Part shown: positions 46,250-54,251 of the stretch, in pieces
Numbering within the stretch: position 1 is the stretch's first letter
How the letters are laid out: every line of letters begins with the position of its first letter
NCBI GenBank assembly: GCA_037444685.1
Contig: JBBILX010000007.1
Coordinates: 62,001-126,000, forward strand
Length of the DNA stretch: 64,000 bases
Source: UBA964 sp037444685
GTDB lineage: Bacteria > Pseudomonadota > Gammaproteobacteria > Steroidobacterales > Steroidobacteraceae
Reading direction: 5' to 3'
The notes under the pieces: model-generated
Database searches by the model: none
Told to the model about the DNA's origin: nothing
Seen by the model: only the letters and a program-made list of their open reading frames with translations
Translations under genes and position numbers: made by a program

Positions 46250-49200
46250 TCAGCGCTTCCCGTAGCGGCGCCGCAGGTCCGTATACGCGCGCGCCACCCA
46301 CTGGTCGGGCTTCCAGAAGCTGCCGGCCCACTCGGCGTCGAACTCCGCCGTCGGCTTCGACGCCACGACCTGCTCGAGCGTGCGGCCGGCGCGAATGTAC
46401 CTCACGATGCGGTCTCGGATCGTGACCAGCATGTCGTGGAACTCGCGCATCTTCTCGCGGCCGACCACGGGACCGTGTCCAGGGATCACGCGTGTAGCCT
46501 CGTCGAGGGTCGGCAGCGTCTGCGCGAGCGCGGCGATCATTCCCTCGAGACTGCCGCCGCTGGCCGTGTCGATGAACGGGTAGCTGCCGACGAAGAACAC
46601 GTCCCCCATGTGAACGACGTTGGCCTTGCGGTAGCGGATGATCGCGTCGCCGTCGGTGTGCGCGCTCGCGACGTGCGAGACCTCGAGATCCTCGCCGTTG
46701 AGGTGCAGCGTGACGGCCTGGTCGAAGGTGACGATCGGCAGGGCTTCGGGCGGCGACGGCGGCGTGGGCCGGCCAGTCAGCGCGCCGAGCTGCGTCGTGC
46801 TCATGCGCTCGCGGACCTTGCCGTGCGCGACGATCACGGTCCCGGTGCGACCAAGAGCGGCATTGGCGCCCGTATGATCGAAGTGCCAGTGTGTGTTGAC
46901 GAGGAAGCGGATCGGTTTGTCCGAAAGCAGCGCGACCGCGGCCCGCAGCTTCGGCGCGAGTTCCTCGAACTGATCGTCGACGATGACGACTCCGTCGTCG
47001 CCGACCAGCACACCGATGTTGCCGCCCACCGGCGTCGACAACACGTAGAGACCGTCGGCGACCTTTTCGGTCCGGTACTCTATCTTCGAGAAATCACGCT
47101 CCTGCGCGGAGCCGGGTGCTGCCGCCATGGTAAGCACGGCGAGCGCGGTCAGTATCGCGGCCACCCGCCCCGGCGAGGTTGCCGGCGGCGCGAGGTCGTG
47201 CGGTGGGCGGCGTATCACGAGGGCAGCGAGCGCGGGAATCAGAGTCATGGCGGCCACCATGTTGACCAGGAAAAGGAAGGCGAGCAGAACGCCGATGTCG
47301 GCCTGGAACTGCAGCGGCGAGAGCATCCAGGTCGAGACGCCGATCGCCAGCGTCAGGCCCGTGAAGATCACCGAGGCACCCGTCACCTGCAGTGTCTCGC
47401 GGAATGCGCTGCGCAAGTCGCGCCCTGCGGCGAGGAATTCCTGCATCCTGCTGTAGAGATAAATGCCGTAGTCCACGCCGATGCCGACACCGAGGGCCAC
47501 CATCGGCAAGGTCGTCACCTTGAGACCAATGCCGGCAATGGCCATCAGCGCATAGGCGAGCACCGATACGAGCGCGAGCGGCAGCACCACGAGGGCGGTG
47601 CCGAGCAGTGAACGGAATGTCAGGGCGCACATCAGCGTGACCGCGGCGAACACCCCGAAGAGGATCGGGAACTCCGTGCGCTTGACCTCCTCGTTGGTCG
47701 CGGCCATCACGCCAACATTGCCCGTCGCGAGGCGGAACTCGGCACCGGGAAGCGGGTTCTCGGCGCGCCAGCGCTTCACGGCGGCGACCACACGCGCGAT
47801 GGTGTCGGCCTTGTGGTCCTGAAGAAAGATCATGACGGGCACGACCGTGCAGTCCGCGTTGAGCAGGCCCGTGCTCGTCTCGATGTAGCGGGTCGACTGC
47901 GCGAGCTGGTCGGCATTGCGCGGGATCTCGCGCCACTTCAGCGCGCCCTCGCTCCACCCGGCGATCGCCTGCTTGGCGATGAAGGGGAGCGAGATCACGT
48001 CCTGGACTCCGGTGACGTTCTGCATCTCCCACGAGAAGTCGTCGATGGCCTTCATGAGCTCGTGACTGACGCAGGCCGGCGCCTGGGTCTCGACGATGAC
48101 GTTGAGGATGTCGACGCCGATCGAGAACTCGCTGGTGATCACCCGGGAGTCGATGTTGTAGCGCGAATTCGCACGCAGTTCAGGGACGCCCTGGTTCTGG
48201 TCGCCGATCACGGACTCGCGACCCTTGAGGAAACCGGCGATGCCGAGGACCAGCGCGAAGGCGGCCAGCGACAGCGCTGGTCCACGCGCACAGAGGCCCG
48301 AGAGCGTGTCCCAGAGACGGCCCAACGAGGCCCTGCGGCGCTCGATCCGGGCGCGGTAGCCCGCGTCGAATCGGGCCGTGGAGAGCAGCGCCGGCAGCAG
48401 CACGAGATTCGTCAGGATGACCACCGCGACGCCGATGCTGGCCGTGATCGCCATCTCCTGGATCACCCGCACCGGGATGTAGAGGATGGTCACGAAGCCG
48501 ACGAGGTCGGAAACCAGCGCGACCACCGCCGGCACGAGCAGCACGCGGAATGCGCGCCGGGCCGCGCCCTCCGGATCGAGCCCCTGCAGCACTCCGTCCG
48601 TGACCGCGCTGATCTGCTGCACGCCGTGACTCACGCCGATCGCGAAGATCACGAACGGCACCAGCAGTCCGAGCGGATCGATGCCGTAGCCGATCAGCGT
48701 TAGCGTGCCGAGCTGCCAGATCACGGCGATCAGCGAGCAAACCACCGGAAGCAGCGCAATCCGCAACGACTGGCAATAGACCCAGACCGCGAGCAGCGTC
48801 AGAACCAGCGTCACGGCGGCGAAGAACACCACCGACAGCGCGCCCTGGGCGATGTCGTGGACGATCTTCGCGAACCCGATCATGTGGACGTCGACTGTCG
48901 ACGGCGCCGCCGCCACATCGACGCCGCGACCCTCGATGGCATCGCGGACCTCACGCTCGAGCCGCTCGGCCAGCGCGATCGGGTCCACGGGTACGCCGGA
49001 GGCGTCGGTCTCGAGCACGATCGCGCTGATCAGCGCGCCGGAGAAATCATTGGCAACGAGCCGTCCGACGATTCCCGCCTTGAGGATGTTCTCCCGGACC
49101 TGCGCAAGCGCCTCCGGCGTCGGCTGGAACTCGGCGTCGACGACATTGCCGGCCTCGATGCCGTCCTCGACGACTTCGATGTAGCGTACGTTGGGCGTGA

Positions 49201-49540
49201 ACAGCGACTGCACGCGACCCCGATCGATGCCATCCATGACGAGCACTGCGTCGGTGGCATCCTTGAGCGCCCGAAAGAACTCCGCCGTGAACATGTTGCC
49301 GTCGCGGGCGATCAGCGCGATGAGCACGCGGTTTGCACCGCCGAACTCGGCCTGATGCGCGACGAAGGTCTGCATGTACTCGTGGCGCAGCGGCAGCTGC
49401 TTCGTGAACGAAGCGTCGATGTGCAGGCCGCGGGCGATTACGGCGCACATCGCGACGGTCACAAAGGCGAACACGGCGATCAGCAGCCGGCGATTGCCGA
49501 AAACCAGCGCCTCGATCCTGCCGGCGAGTGCACTCATCAC
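46250..49540 (-). CDS. RND permease fused to a metallo-beta-lactamase-fold hydrolase
   Basis: A 1096-residue single open frame. Residues 1-785 are an RND/MMPL-type exporter with two large periplasmic loops and 12 membrane helices; examples are NRRLLIAVFAFVTVAMCAV, IGVSHGVQQISAVTDG, GIGVDYGIYLYSRMQEF. At residues 791-812 a signal-peptide-like segment ends GSAQERD. After it is a full MBL-fold hydrolase: H884-W-H886-F-D888-H889 (HWHFDH), H961, D980 (HMGDVF) and H1022 (IPGHG) cover both metal sites. The MBL part would be periplasmic if the extra helix crosses the membrane. Internal GTG 47164 could also start a separate MBL protein. It overlaps the YCF48 gene by ATGA. Substrates are unknown. Confidence 0.88.
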   Translation of the reverse strand: MMSALAGRIEALVFGNRRLLIAVFAFVTVAMCAVIARGLHIDASFTKQLPLRHEYMQTFVAHQAEFGGANRVLIALIARDGNMFTAEFFRALKDATDAVLVMDGIDRGRVQSLFTPNVRYIEVVEDGIEAGNVVDAEFQPTPEALAQVRENILKAGIVGRLVANDFSGALISAIVLETDASGVPVDPIALAERLEREVRDAIEGRGVDVAAAPSTVDVHMIGFAKIVHDIAQGALSVVFFAAVTLVLTLLAVWVYCQSLRIALLPVVCSLIAVIWQLGTLTLIGYGIDPLGLLVPFVIFAIGVSHGVQQISAVTDGVLQGLDPEGAARRAFRVLLVPAVVALVSDLVGFVTILYIPVRVIQEMAITASIGVAVVILTNLVLLPALLSTARFDAGYRARIERRRASLGRLWDTLSGLCARGPALSLAAFALVLGIAGFLKGRESVIGDQNQGVPELRANSRYNIDSRVITSEFSIGVDILNVIVETQAPACVSHELMKAIDDFSWEMQNVTGVQDVISLPFIAKQAIAGWSEGALKWREIPRNADQLAQSTRYIETSTGLLNADCTVVPVMIFLQDHKADTIARVVAAVKRWRAENPLPGAEFRLATGNVGVMAATNEEVKRTEFPILFGVFAAVTLMCALTFRSLLGTALVVLPLALVSVLAYALMAIAGIGLKVTTLPMVALGVGIGVDYGIYLYSRMQEFLAAGRDLRSAFRETLQVTGASVIFTGLTLAIGVSTWMLSPLQFQADIGVLLAFLFLVNMVAAMTLIPALAALVIRRPPHDLAPPATSPGRVAAILTALAVLTMAAAPGSAQERDFSKIEYRTEKVADGLYVLSTPVGGNIGVLVGDDGVVIVDDQFEELAPKLRAAVALLSDKPIRFLVNTHWHFDHTGANAALGRTGTVIVAHGKVRERMSTTQLGALTGRPTPPSPPEALPIVTFDQAVTLHLNGEDLEVSHVASAHTDGDAIIRYRKANVVHMGDVFFVGSYPFIDTASGGSLEGMIAALAQTLPTLDEATRVIPGHGPVVGREKMREFHDMLVTIRDRIVRYIRAGRTLEQVVASKPTAEFDAEWAGSFWKPDQWVARAYTDLRRRYGKR

Positions 49541-50529
49541 GGCACCGTCCTGGTGCCACGCTCGCCGACGATCACCAGCGCGCCGGTGCGAGTCGCCACG
49601 ACGGCAGACAGGCCCTTGCGATCGTCCTGCTGCGACGGGATCCAGGTCTCGCCGCCATCAGGGGAGCGCAGCACGGTACCCGACAGGCCGACCAGCGCCA
49701 GCGAGCCATCCTCGAGTTGGACGCCGTCGGTCAGCATGGCGTTCACGCCCGAGTCGAGCGCACGCCAGCTCGCGCCACCGTCGTCGCTGCGATAGAGGTG
49801 ACCGCGCAGGCCGAAGGCGAACAGGGAGTTGCGGTCCAGCGGCAGGAGCCCGAACCACGAACCACTGTAGGGCGAAATCAGCGTGATCCAGGTCGCACCG
49901 CCATCGTCGCTCCGATAGAGCTGGCCCGCCTCGGCCGCAATCCACAGCCTCCCGCCTGCGCCCGCGATGCGATTGAGGTGATAGTCAAGCGCGAATTCGT
50001 CATCGGGGTCCGGCGGCGGCGCCCCACGAGCGGGTGCTGCCTCGAACTTGCGACCCGTCCAGGTCCGACCCCCATCCATCGTCGAGTAATAGGCGCCGTA
50101 GGCGCCGACCGCGATGCCGCGCTCGGTGTCGGCGAACCAGACGTCCAGCAGCGGCTGCTGCGACTCCGGAGCGTAATGGCTCCGCGTCCAGGTCTCGCCG
50201 CCGTCGGCGGTGTTGAGGATCAGCTCGTCGTGCCCGACGGCCCAGCCACGCCGCGAATCCGCAAACCACACGGCAGTGAGCATGGTCCGCATCGGCACCG
50301 ACCTGGCCTGCCGCCAGGTCGCCCCCTCGTCGTCCGACAGCAGCACGTGGCCGCGCTCGCCCACCGCGACCAGTCGAGCGCCTGCGCGGGCGACGTCGAG
50401 CAGGAGGGAGCGCCCCGCGAGCGGCGCGAGTAGCGCCGGCCTCTCGAGCCGGTCCGCCGCTGCGGCCACCGTCGCCAGGGGTGCCAGCGCGAGCAGCGCC
50501 ACGGTGATCGGGCGGACCGGGCGGGTCAA
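49537..50529 (-). CDS. YCF48-like beta-propeller exported protein
   Basis: A 330-residue protein with a signal peptide (1-24, ATVAAA). Repeats of the form VGxxGHVLxSDDEGATW, GHDELILNTADGGETW, GAYGAYYSTMDGGRTW, AEAGQLYRSDDGGATW, GLRGHLYRSDDGGASW and SGTVLRSPDGGETW recur along the chain; each resembles a YCF48/BNR blade, so a six- or seven-bladed propeller is expected. YCF48 (HCF136-like) repeats help assemble complexes in photosynthetic organisms; bacterial relatives occur next to RND exporters and DUF1329 genes. Start TTG at 50529 follows AGAGG. Probably an envelope assembly factor in this operon. Confidence 0.86.
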   Translation of the reverse strand: MTRPVRPITVALLALAPLATVAAAADRLERPALLAPLAGRSLLLDVARAGARLVAVGERGHVLLSDDEGATWRQARSVPMRTMLTAVWFADSRRGWAVGHDELILNTADGGETWTRSHYAPESQQPLLDVWFADTERGIAVGAYGAYYSTMDGGRTWTGRKFEAAPARGAPPPDPDDEFALDYHLNRIAGAGGRLWIAAEAGQLYRSDDGGATWITLISPYSGSWFGLLPLDRNSLFAFGLRGHLYRSDDGGASWRALDSGVNAMLTDGVQLEDGSLALVGLSGTVLRSPDGGETWIPSQQDDRKGLSAVVATRTGALVIVGERGTRTVP

Positions 50530-50545
50530 CGCAGGCCTCTGGCGC

Positions 50546-51922
50546 TCAGCGGACGCCGCGACGCTGCAGCATGCTCGGCTGGTAGTCGGCCGTAGTGCGC
50601 TTGATGTTGAAGTCGTAGGTTCGCTGCTCCTCGTTGTCGAGACCGAGGGCGAGGTAGCGGCCGTTGGACAGGTCCATCACGAGCTCAAGCGTCGTCCAGA
50701 GCGTCGGGACGTCGTAGTAGTTGATGACGTGCCCTTCCTGAACGCGATAGAGCTGGTCGCGGCTGTCGTAGCAGTCGACCGCGAGAATCTGCCAGCTGTC
50801 CTCGTCGACGTACAGCGTGCGGCGCTTGTAGAGATGGCTGACACCCGGCTTTAGCACCGAATCCACGACCCACACGCGATGCAGCTCGTAGCGCGCGTGA
50901 TCCTGGTTGATGTGGTTCTTCTTGAGGATGTCGGCGTACTTGAGCGTGTTCGAGTGCAGCTTGTAGGAGTTGTACGGTACCAGCATCTCGCGCTTGCCGG
51001 CGATGCGCCAGTTGTAGCGTTGCGGACTGCCGTTGTACATGTCGAACTGGTCCGACGTGCGAAGGTTGTCCGAATTGGTACCGGGATTGTCGAACGCCAC
51101 GTCCGGCGCACGCCGCACGCGCCGCTGGCCCGGGTTGTAGATCCATGCCTTGCGGTTCTCCTTCGACTGGTCGAGCGTCTCGTGCACCAGCAGGATCTCG
51201 CCCGCGAGCCGCGCCGGCGCCGTGGTTTCCTGGATGAAGTAGAGGATGATGTTGTCGAGCGATTCGGAGCGCGCGCCCGGCAGGCTGTAGCTGACGTAGA
51301 ACTCGTCCTTGAACTTGACCATCGTGTAGCTGCCGCTCGCCGTCACGGGCGCCTGCCCGATCTGGCGCGCGGCAATGTCGGCGCGGTAGCGAAGCACGTG
51401 ATTCCAGAAGATCTCGACCCCTTCCCTCGGGATCGGGAACGGGATGCCCTCGCCGGCATTGAGCACGCCGTTGCCTCCCTCGGCGAGTTGCGCCGTCGTG
51501 GCGATGCGCCGGGTGGCGTCGTAGATGCGTTGCGGTACGGCAGCGCTGCGCCGCGTCGGATAGACCACCATCTTGTAGGTCGGGTACTGCTGCAGCAGCT
51601 TCTTGTGCCCTTCCGTCAACAGGTTGGCGTACTGGGCCCTGTTCTGCGGCGTCACCGTGAAGAGCGGCTTGTCGGCGGCGAAGGGATCCGGGTGGTGACC
51701 GCCCGAGCGGAAGTTCGGGAATCCTGCCTGGGCGCGCGACGTCAGGCCGCCGTCCCAGGCCGGGATCGTGCCGGACGCATTGCCGGCCTTCTCGCCGCCG
51801 AGCGGCGTGAGGTCGTTGCCGAGACGGGCGGCTTCCTGTGCGCTGATCGCCGATTGGGCCGGCGCGTTCACCGCGAGCACAGCGGCGACCGCCGCCGCGA
51901 GGATCAGGACTTTGTCGAACAT
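50546..51922 (-). CDS. DUF1329 family exported protein
   Basis: A 458-residue protein with a signal peptide (residues 1-25, NAPAQSA). A DUF1329 body follows: LTPLGGEKAGNASGTIPAWDGGL, PFPIPREGVEIFWNHVLRYRA, KAWIYNPGQRRVRRAPDVAFDNPG, DSWQILAVDCYDSRDQLYRVQEGH. DUF1329 proteins are predicted LolA/LolB-like lipid carriers in the periplasm. They nearly always accompany DUF1302 and an RND permease. The ATG at 51922 was chosen since it gives the signal peptide. The gene is 29 bp after DUF1302 and 16 bp before YCF48. Confidence 0.9.
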   Translation of the reverse strand: MFDKVLILAAAVAAVLAVNAPAQSAISAQEAARLGNDLTPLGGEKAGNASGTIPAWDGGLTSRAQAGFPNFRSGGHHPDPFAADKPLFTVTPQNRAQYANLLTEGHKKLLQQYPTYKMVVYPTRRSAAVPQRIYDATRRIATTAQLAEGGNGVLNAGEGIPFPIPREGVEIFWNHVLRYRADIAARQIGQAPVTASGSYTMVKFKDEFYVSYSLPGARSESLDNIILYFIQETTAPARLAGEILLVHETLDQSKENRKAWIYNPGQRRVRRAPDVAFDNPGTNSDNLRTSDQFDMYNGSPQRYNWRIAGKREMLVPYNSYKLHSNTLKYADILKKNHINQDHARYELHRVWVVDSVLKPGVSHLYKRRTLYVDEDSWQILAVDCYDSRDQLYRVQEGHVINYYDVPTLWTTLELVMDLSNGRYLALGLDNEEQRTYDFNIKRTTADYQPSMLQRRGVR

Positions 51923-51951
51923 GGTCGATACTCCGCGGCAGGCGTCGCCGC

Positions 51952-54114
51952 TCAGAACGAGTACTTGACGCTGGCCGCCACGAAGTCGCGGTCGTTGATG
52001 TCGTTGAAGCGGCCGGCGCCGCCGAACTTGGTCCAGGACGCGTCGACCTCCCACTTGGCCTGCAGATTGGTCGAGACGCCGAGCGTCAGCGCATATCGTC
52101 CCTCGACGAAATTGCCGCCCGGACCCGGCGTCGTGCCCGACACGTCGTGCGCCCACGAGAACCGCGGCACGACGTTCCACGGGCCCATGAGCCCCGGGTA
52201 TTCGAGGCGACCGGCCAGCCGGTAGCCCCACGAGGTCGCGTCCGCGAAGCGGCTCTGCGGTTCGACGAGATTCAGCGCGAGGCAGTCGGCCGGCAGCAGG
52301 TTCGGGCAGTGCCGGCCACGCAGTTCGGCGTTGCCGCTGACCGACGTGCCCGGGCCGTTGTAGCGCAGGCCACGGCCGTTCGGGCCGCCGGCGAGTTTGT
52401 TCTCGAGGTCGGGGATGTGCGAGACGGCAGCCTCGAGCACGACGATCATCTGCGCGGCCTTGAGCACGTTCGCGAAACTCTTCGTCGCCGTGAACTGTGC
52501 CTGCCAGGTGTCATGCAGCCCCCAGCCTCGCACCTCCTCGTCGACGCCGTAGCGGCCGAGCTGGTTGCAGGCATTGATCGTCGAGGTCGCAGTCGTACAG
52601 GCTGGCGGCGTGAACGCCGAAAGCGGCACCACCGGGCCCATCGACGGAAGCGCCCCGAGCAGGCCGAGCCCGGCCTCGAATGGGGTCAGCGCCGCGAACA
52701 GCAGTTCGACGTCGTCGTACTGCAGTGGCACGTCCTGCCGATAGGTGATCTCGCCCTGCAGCGCGACGCCGCCGCGCTGGATCTGCGTGTTGAACGACAC
52801 GCCGATCATCCGGATGTCCTCGGGGTACTCGACGAAGTAGCTCGCCGTCTTGGCATACTCGTGCGTCGCGAGATTGCTGGCCTGGCCCGCGACGTTGCCG
52901 CCGGCGAGTGCCGTTCGCGCCGCGACCGTCGCGTACTCGCTGGCCTGCGCGAGGGAGAGGTCACCGACGAAGCCGAGGCGGTTGCTGCGCGATGCCGCCA
53001 CGCCAGCCTGAGCGCCAGCTCCGATCGCGGTCGCGAGCGGCAGGCCGGCGGCGAGCGCGAGCGCGGTACCCTGTACCGCATTGGCCGCGCCCCAGGCATT
53101 CGCGATGCCTGCCGCGCTGCCGGTGCGTCCCGATATCACCGGCAGCCGGCTGTGGTAGTTCATGAAAAACAGGCCGAACTCGGTCCCGTTGTTGAAGTTC
53201 TCGGCGTAGTACTTGACGCTGAGGCCGCCCTGCCCGCTCTTGTCGGGCGTGCGGTCGGAGGCGCGGCGCACGGACTGGAAATCGCGGATCAGCGTGCCGC
53301 CCAGCGACCGGAAGTCGACGCCCTGATCAGAGAAAGCGCCGAAGCCAAGCACGACCTTGCTGCCACCGGTGACGGCGAAATCGTTCGCCGAGAAGTAGCT
53401 GCCAGCCGGTTCCGGGATCGTCGCATCCCAGTCGAGCATGTAGATCGCCTGCGCGCTCCATCGGTCGTTGAACTGCAGCTGGAAATTGACCATTTCCTGC
53501 GGCAGGAAACCCTCCTTGAGCTCGGACCCCGGCACGCGCAGGGCCGCGACGTCGAAGTGGTTGAGGATGCTGAGGCCATTCTGGATGAATGTGCTCTCGC
53601 CCCAGCTGACGGCCTGGCGACCGAGTCGCAGCTCGGCCGGCATCCGGCCGAGATCGAAACGCGCATAGACGAAGGCGTCGAGCAGTCGCGTGTAAGACTT
53701 GACGAGGTCCTTCGATTCTTCGGGCAGCTCGGTACGCGCCGTGTTGCCCTCAGCGACGTCGAGGTCGTAGAAACCGGATCCGCGGACGAAGGCGCCGAAG
53801 TTCCTGTGGTTCAGCGACAGCTCGGTGACGGCCTTGAAGGCCCGGCTGTACATGTCGGTCGGGTAGTTGATGTTGCCATCGTCGATGTTCGGCGAGCGGC
53901 CGCAGCCACCGTTCGCGATCGCGACCAGATTGCAGTCGCGCGACTGTACGCGCCATGCCTGTCCGTATGAGAGCGTGGTGTCCCAGCTGCCCGACCAGCT
54001 GCCCGACTCGCTCTGAAAGTCGATCGCCTGGGCGACAGCCGACAGACCCAGCGCCGCGCTGCCGATGGCTCCGATCGTCCAGCCGGTGCGACGGACCCTG
54101 CGCGTGTTCGTCAT
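51952..54114 (-). CDS. DUF1302 family outer-membrane protein
   Basis: A 720-residue protein with a signal peptide (MTNTRRVRRTGWTIGAIGSA, about 30 residues, ending AVAQA). The remainder is a beta-barrel with typical DUF1302 blocks: GSWDTTLSYGQAWRVQ, DGNINYPTDMYSRAFKAVTELSLN, RLLDAFVYARFDLG, LRLGRQAVSWGESTFIQNG and EMVNFQLQFND, ending in KYSF. It is the likely outer-membrane component of the four-gene cluster. ATG 54114 was chosen because it starts the signal peptide. Two Ala/Gly-rich stretches near residues 340-420 look like insertions relative to a plain barrel. Confidence 0.9.
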   Translation of the reverse strand: MTNTRRVRRTGWTIGAIGSAALGLSAVAQAIDFQSESGSWSGSWDTTLSYGQAWRVQSRDCNLVAIANGGCGRSPNIDDGNINYPTDMYSRAFKAVTELSLNHRNFGAFVRGSGFYDLDVAEGNTARTELPEESKDLVKSYTRLLDAFVYARFDLGRMPAELRLGRQAVSWGESTFIQNGLSILNHFDVAALRVPGSELKEGFLPQEMVNFQLQFNDRWSAQAIYMLDWDATIPEPAGSYFSANDFAVTGGSKVVLGFGAFSDQGVDFRSLGGTLIRDFQSVRRASDRTPDKSGQGGLSVKYYAENFNNGTEFGLFFMNYHSRLPVISGRTGSAAGIANAWGAANAVQGTALALAAGLPLATAIGAGAQAGVAASRSNRLGFVGDLSLAQASEYATVAARTALAGGNVAGQASNLATHEYAKTASYFVEYPEDIRMIGVSFNTQIQRGGVALQGEITYRQDVPLQYDDVELLFAALTPFEAGLGLLGALPSMGPVVPLSAFTPPACTTATSTINACNQLGRYGVDEEVRGWGLHDTWQAQFTATKSFANVLKAAQMIVVLEAAVSHIPDLENKLAGGPNGRGLRYNGPGTSVSGNAELRGRHCPNLLPADCLALNLVEPQSRFADATSWGYRLAGRLEYPGLMGPWNVVPRFSWAHDVSGTTPGPGGNFVEGRYALTLGVSTNLQAKWEVDASWTKFGGAGRFNDINDRDFVAASVKYSF

Positions 54115-54181
54115 GATTGCTCCCCATGGCGCTCGAGGCCGGTTTGCAAAGTGCCGGCAAGCGCTCGTTTTGGTTTGCCCG

Positions 54182-54190
54182 AGTATAGCA
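54182..54190 (-). promoter_or_regulatory. Candidate extended -10 promoter of the DUF1302-RND operon
   Basis: On the minus strand the sequence TGCTATACT is an extended -10 element (TGnTATACT). No good -35 hexamer is seen, as is allowed for extended -10 promoters. Predicted start near 54175, about 60 bp before the DUF1302 ATG. It lies 62 bp beyond the plsB stop, so the operon could also receive read-through from plsB. Confidence 0.5.
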
Positions 54191-54251
54191 GCGCGCTGAT
54201 GCCCTCCGGGCCGATGCGCGCCGCGCGCCACCGGCCTCTTGCGGTGCAAAA

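Noticed and set aside
47100..47200. Possibility that the MBL hydrolase is a separate gene after the RND permease
   Set aside because: No stop codon or strong ribosome-binding site separates the two parts, so I annotate one protein; an internal GTG is kept as an alternative in the finding.
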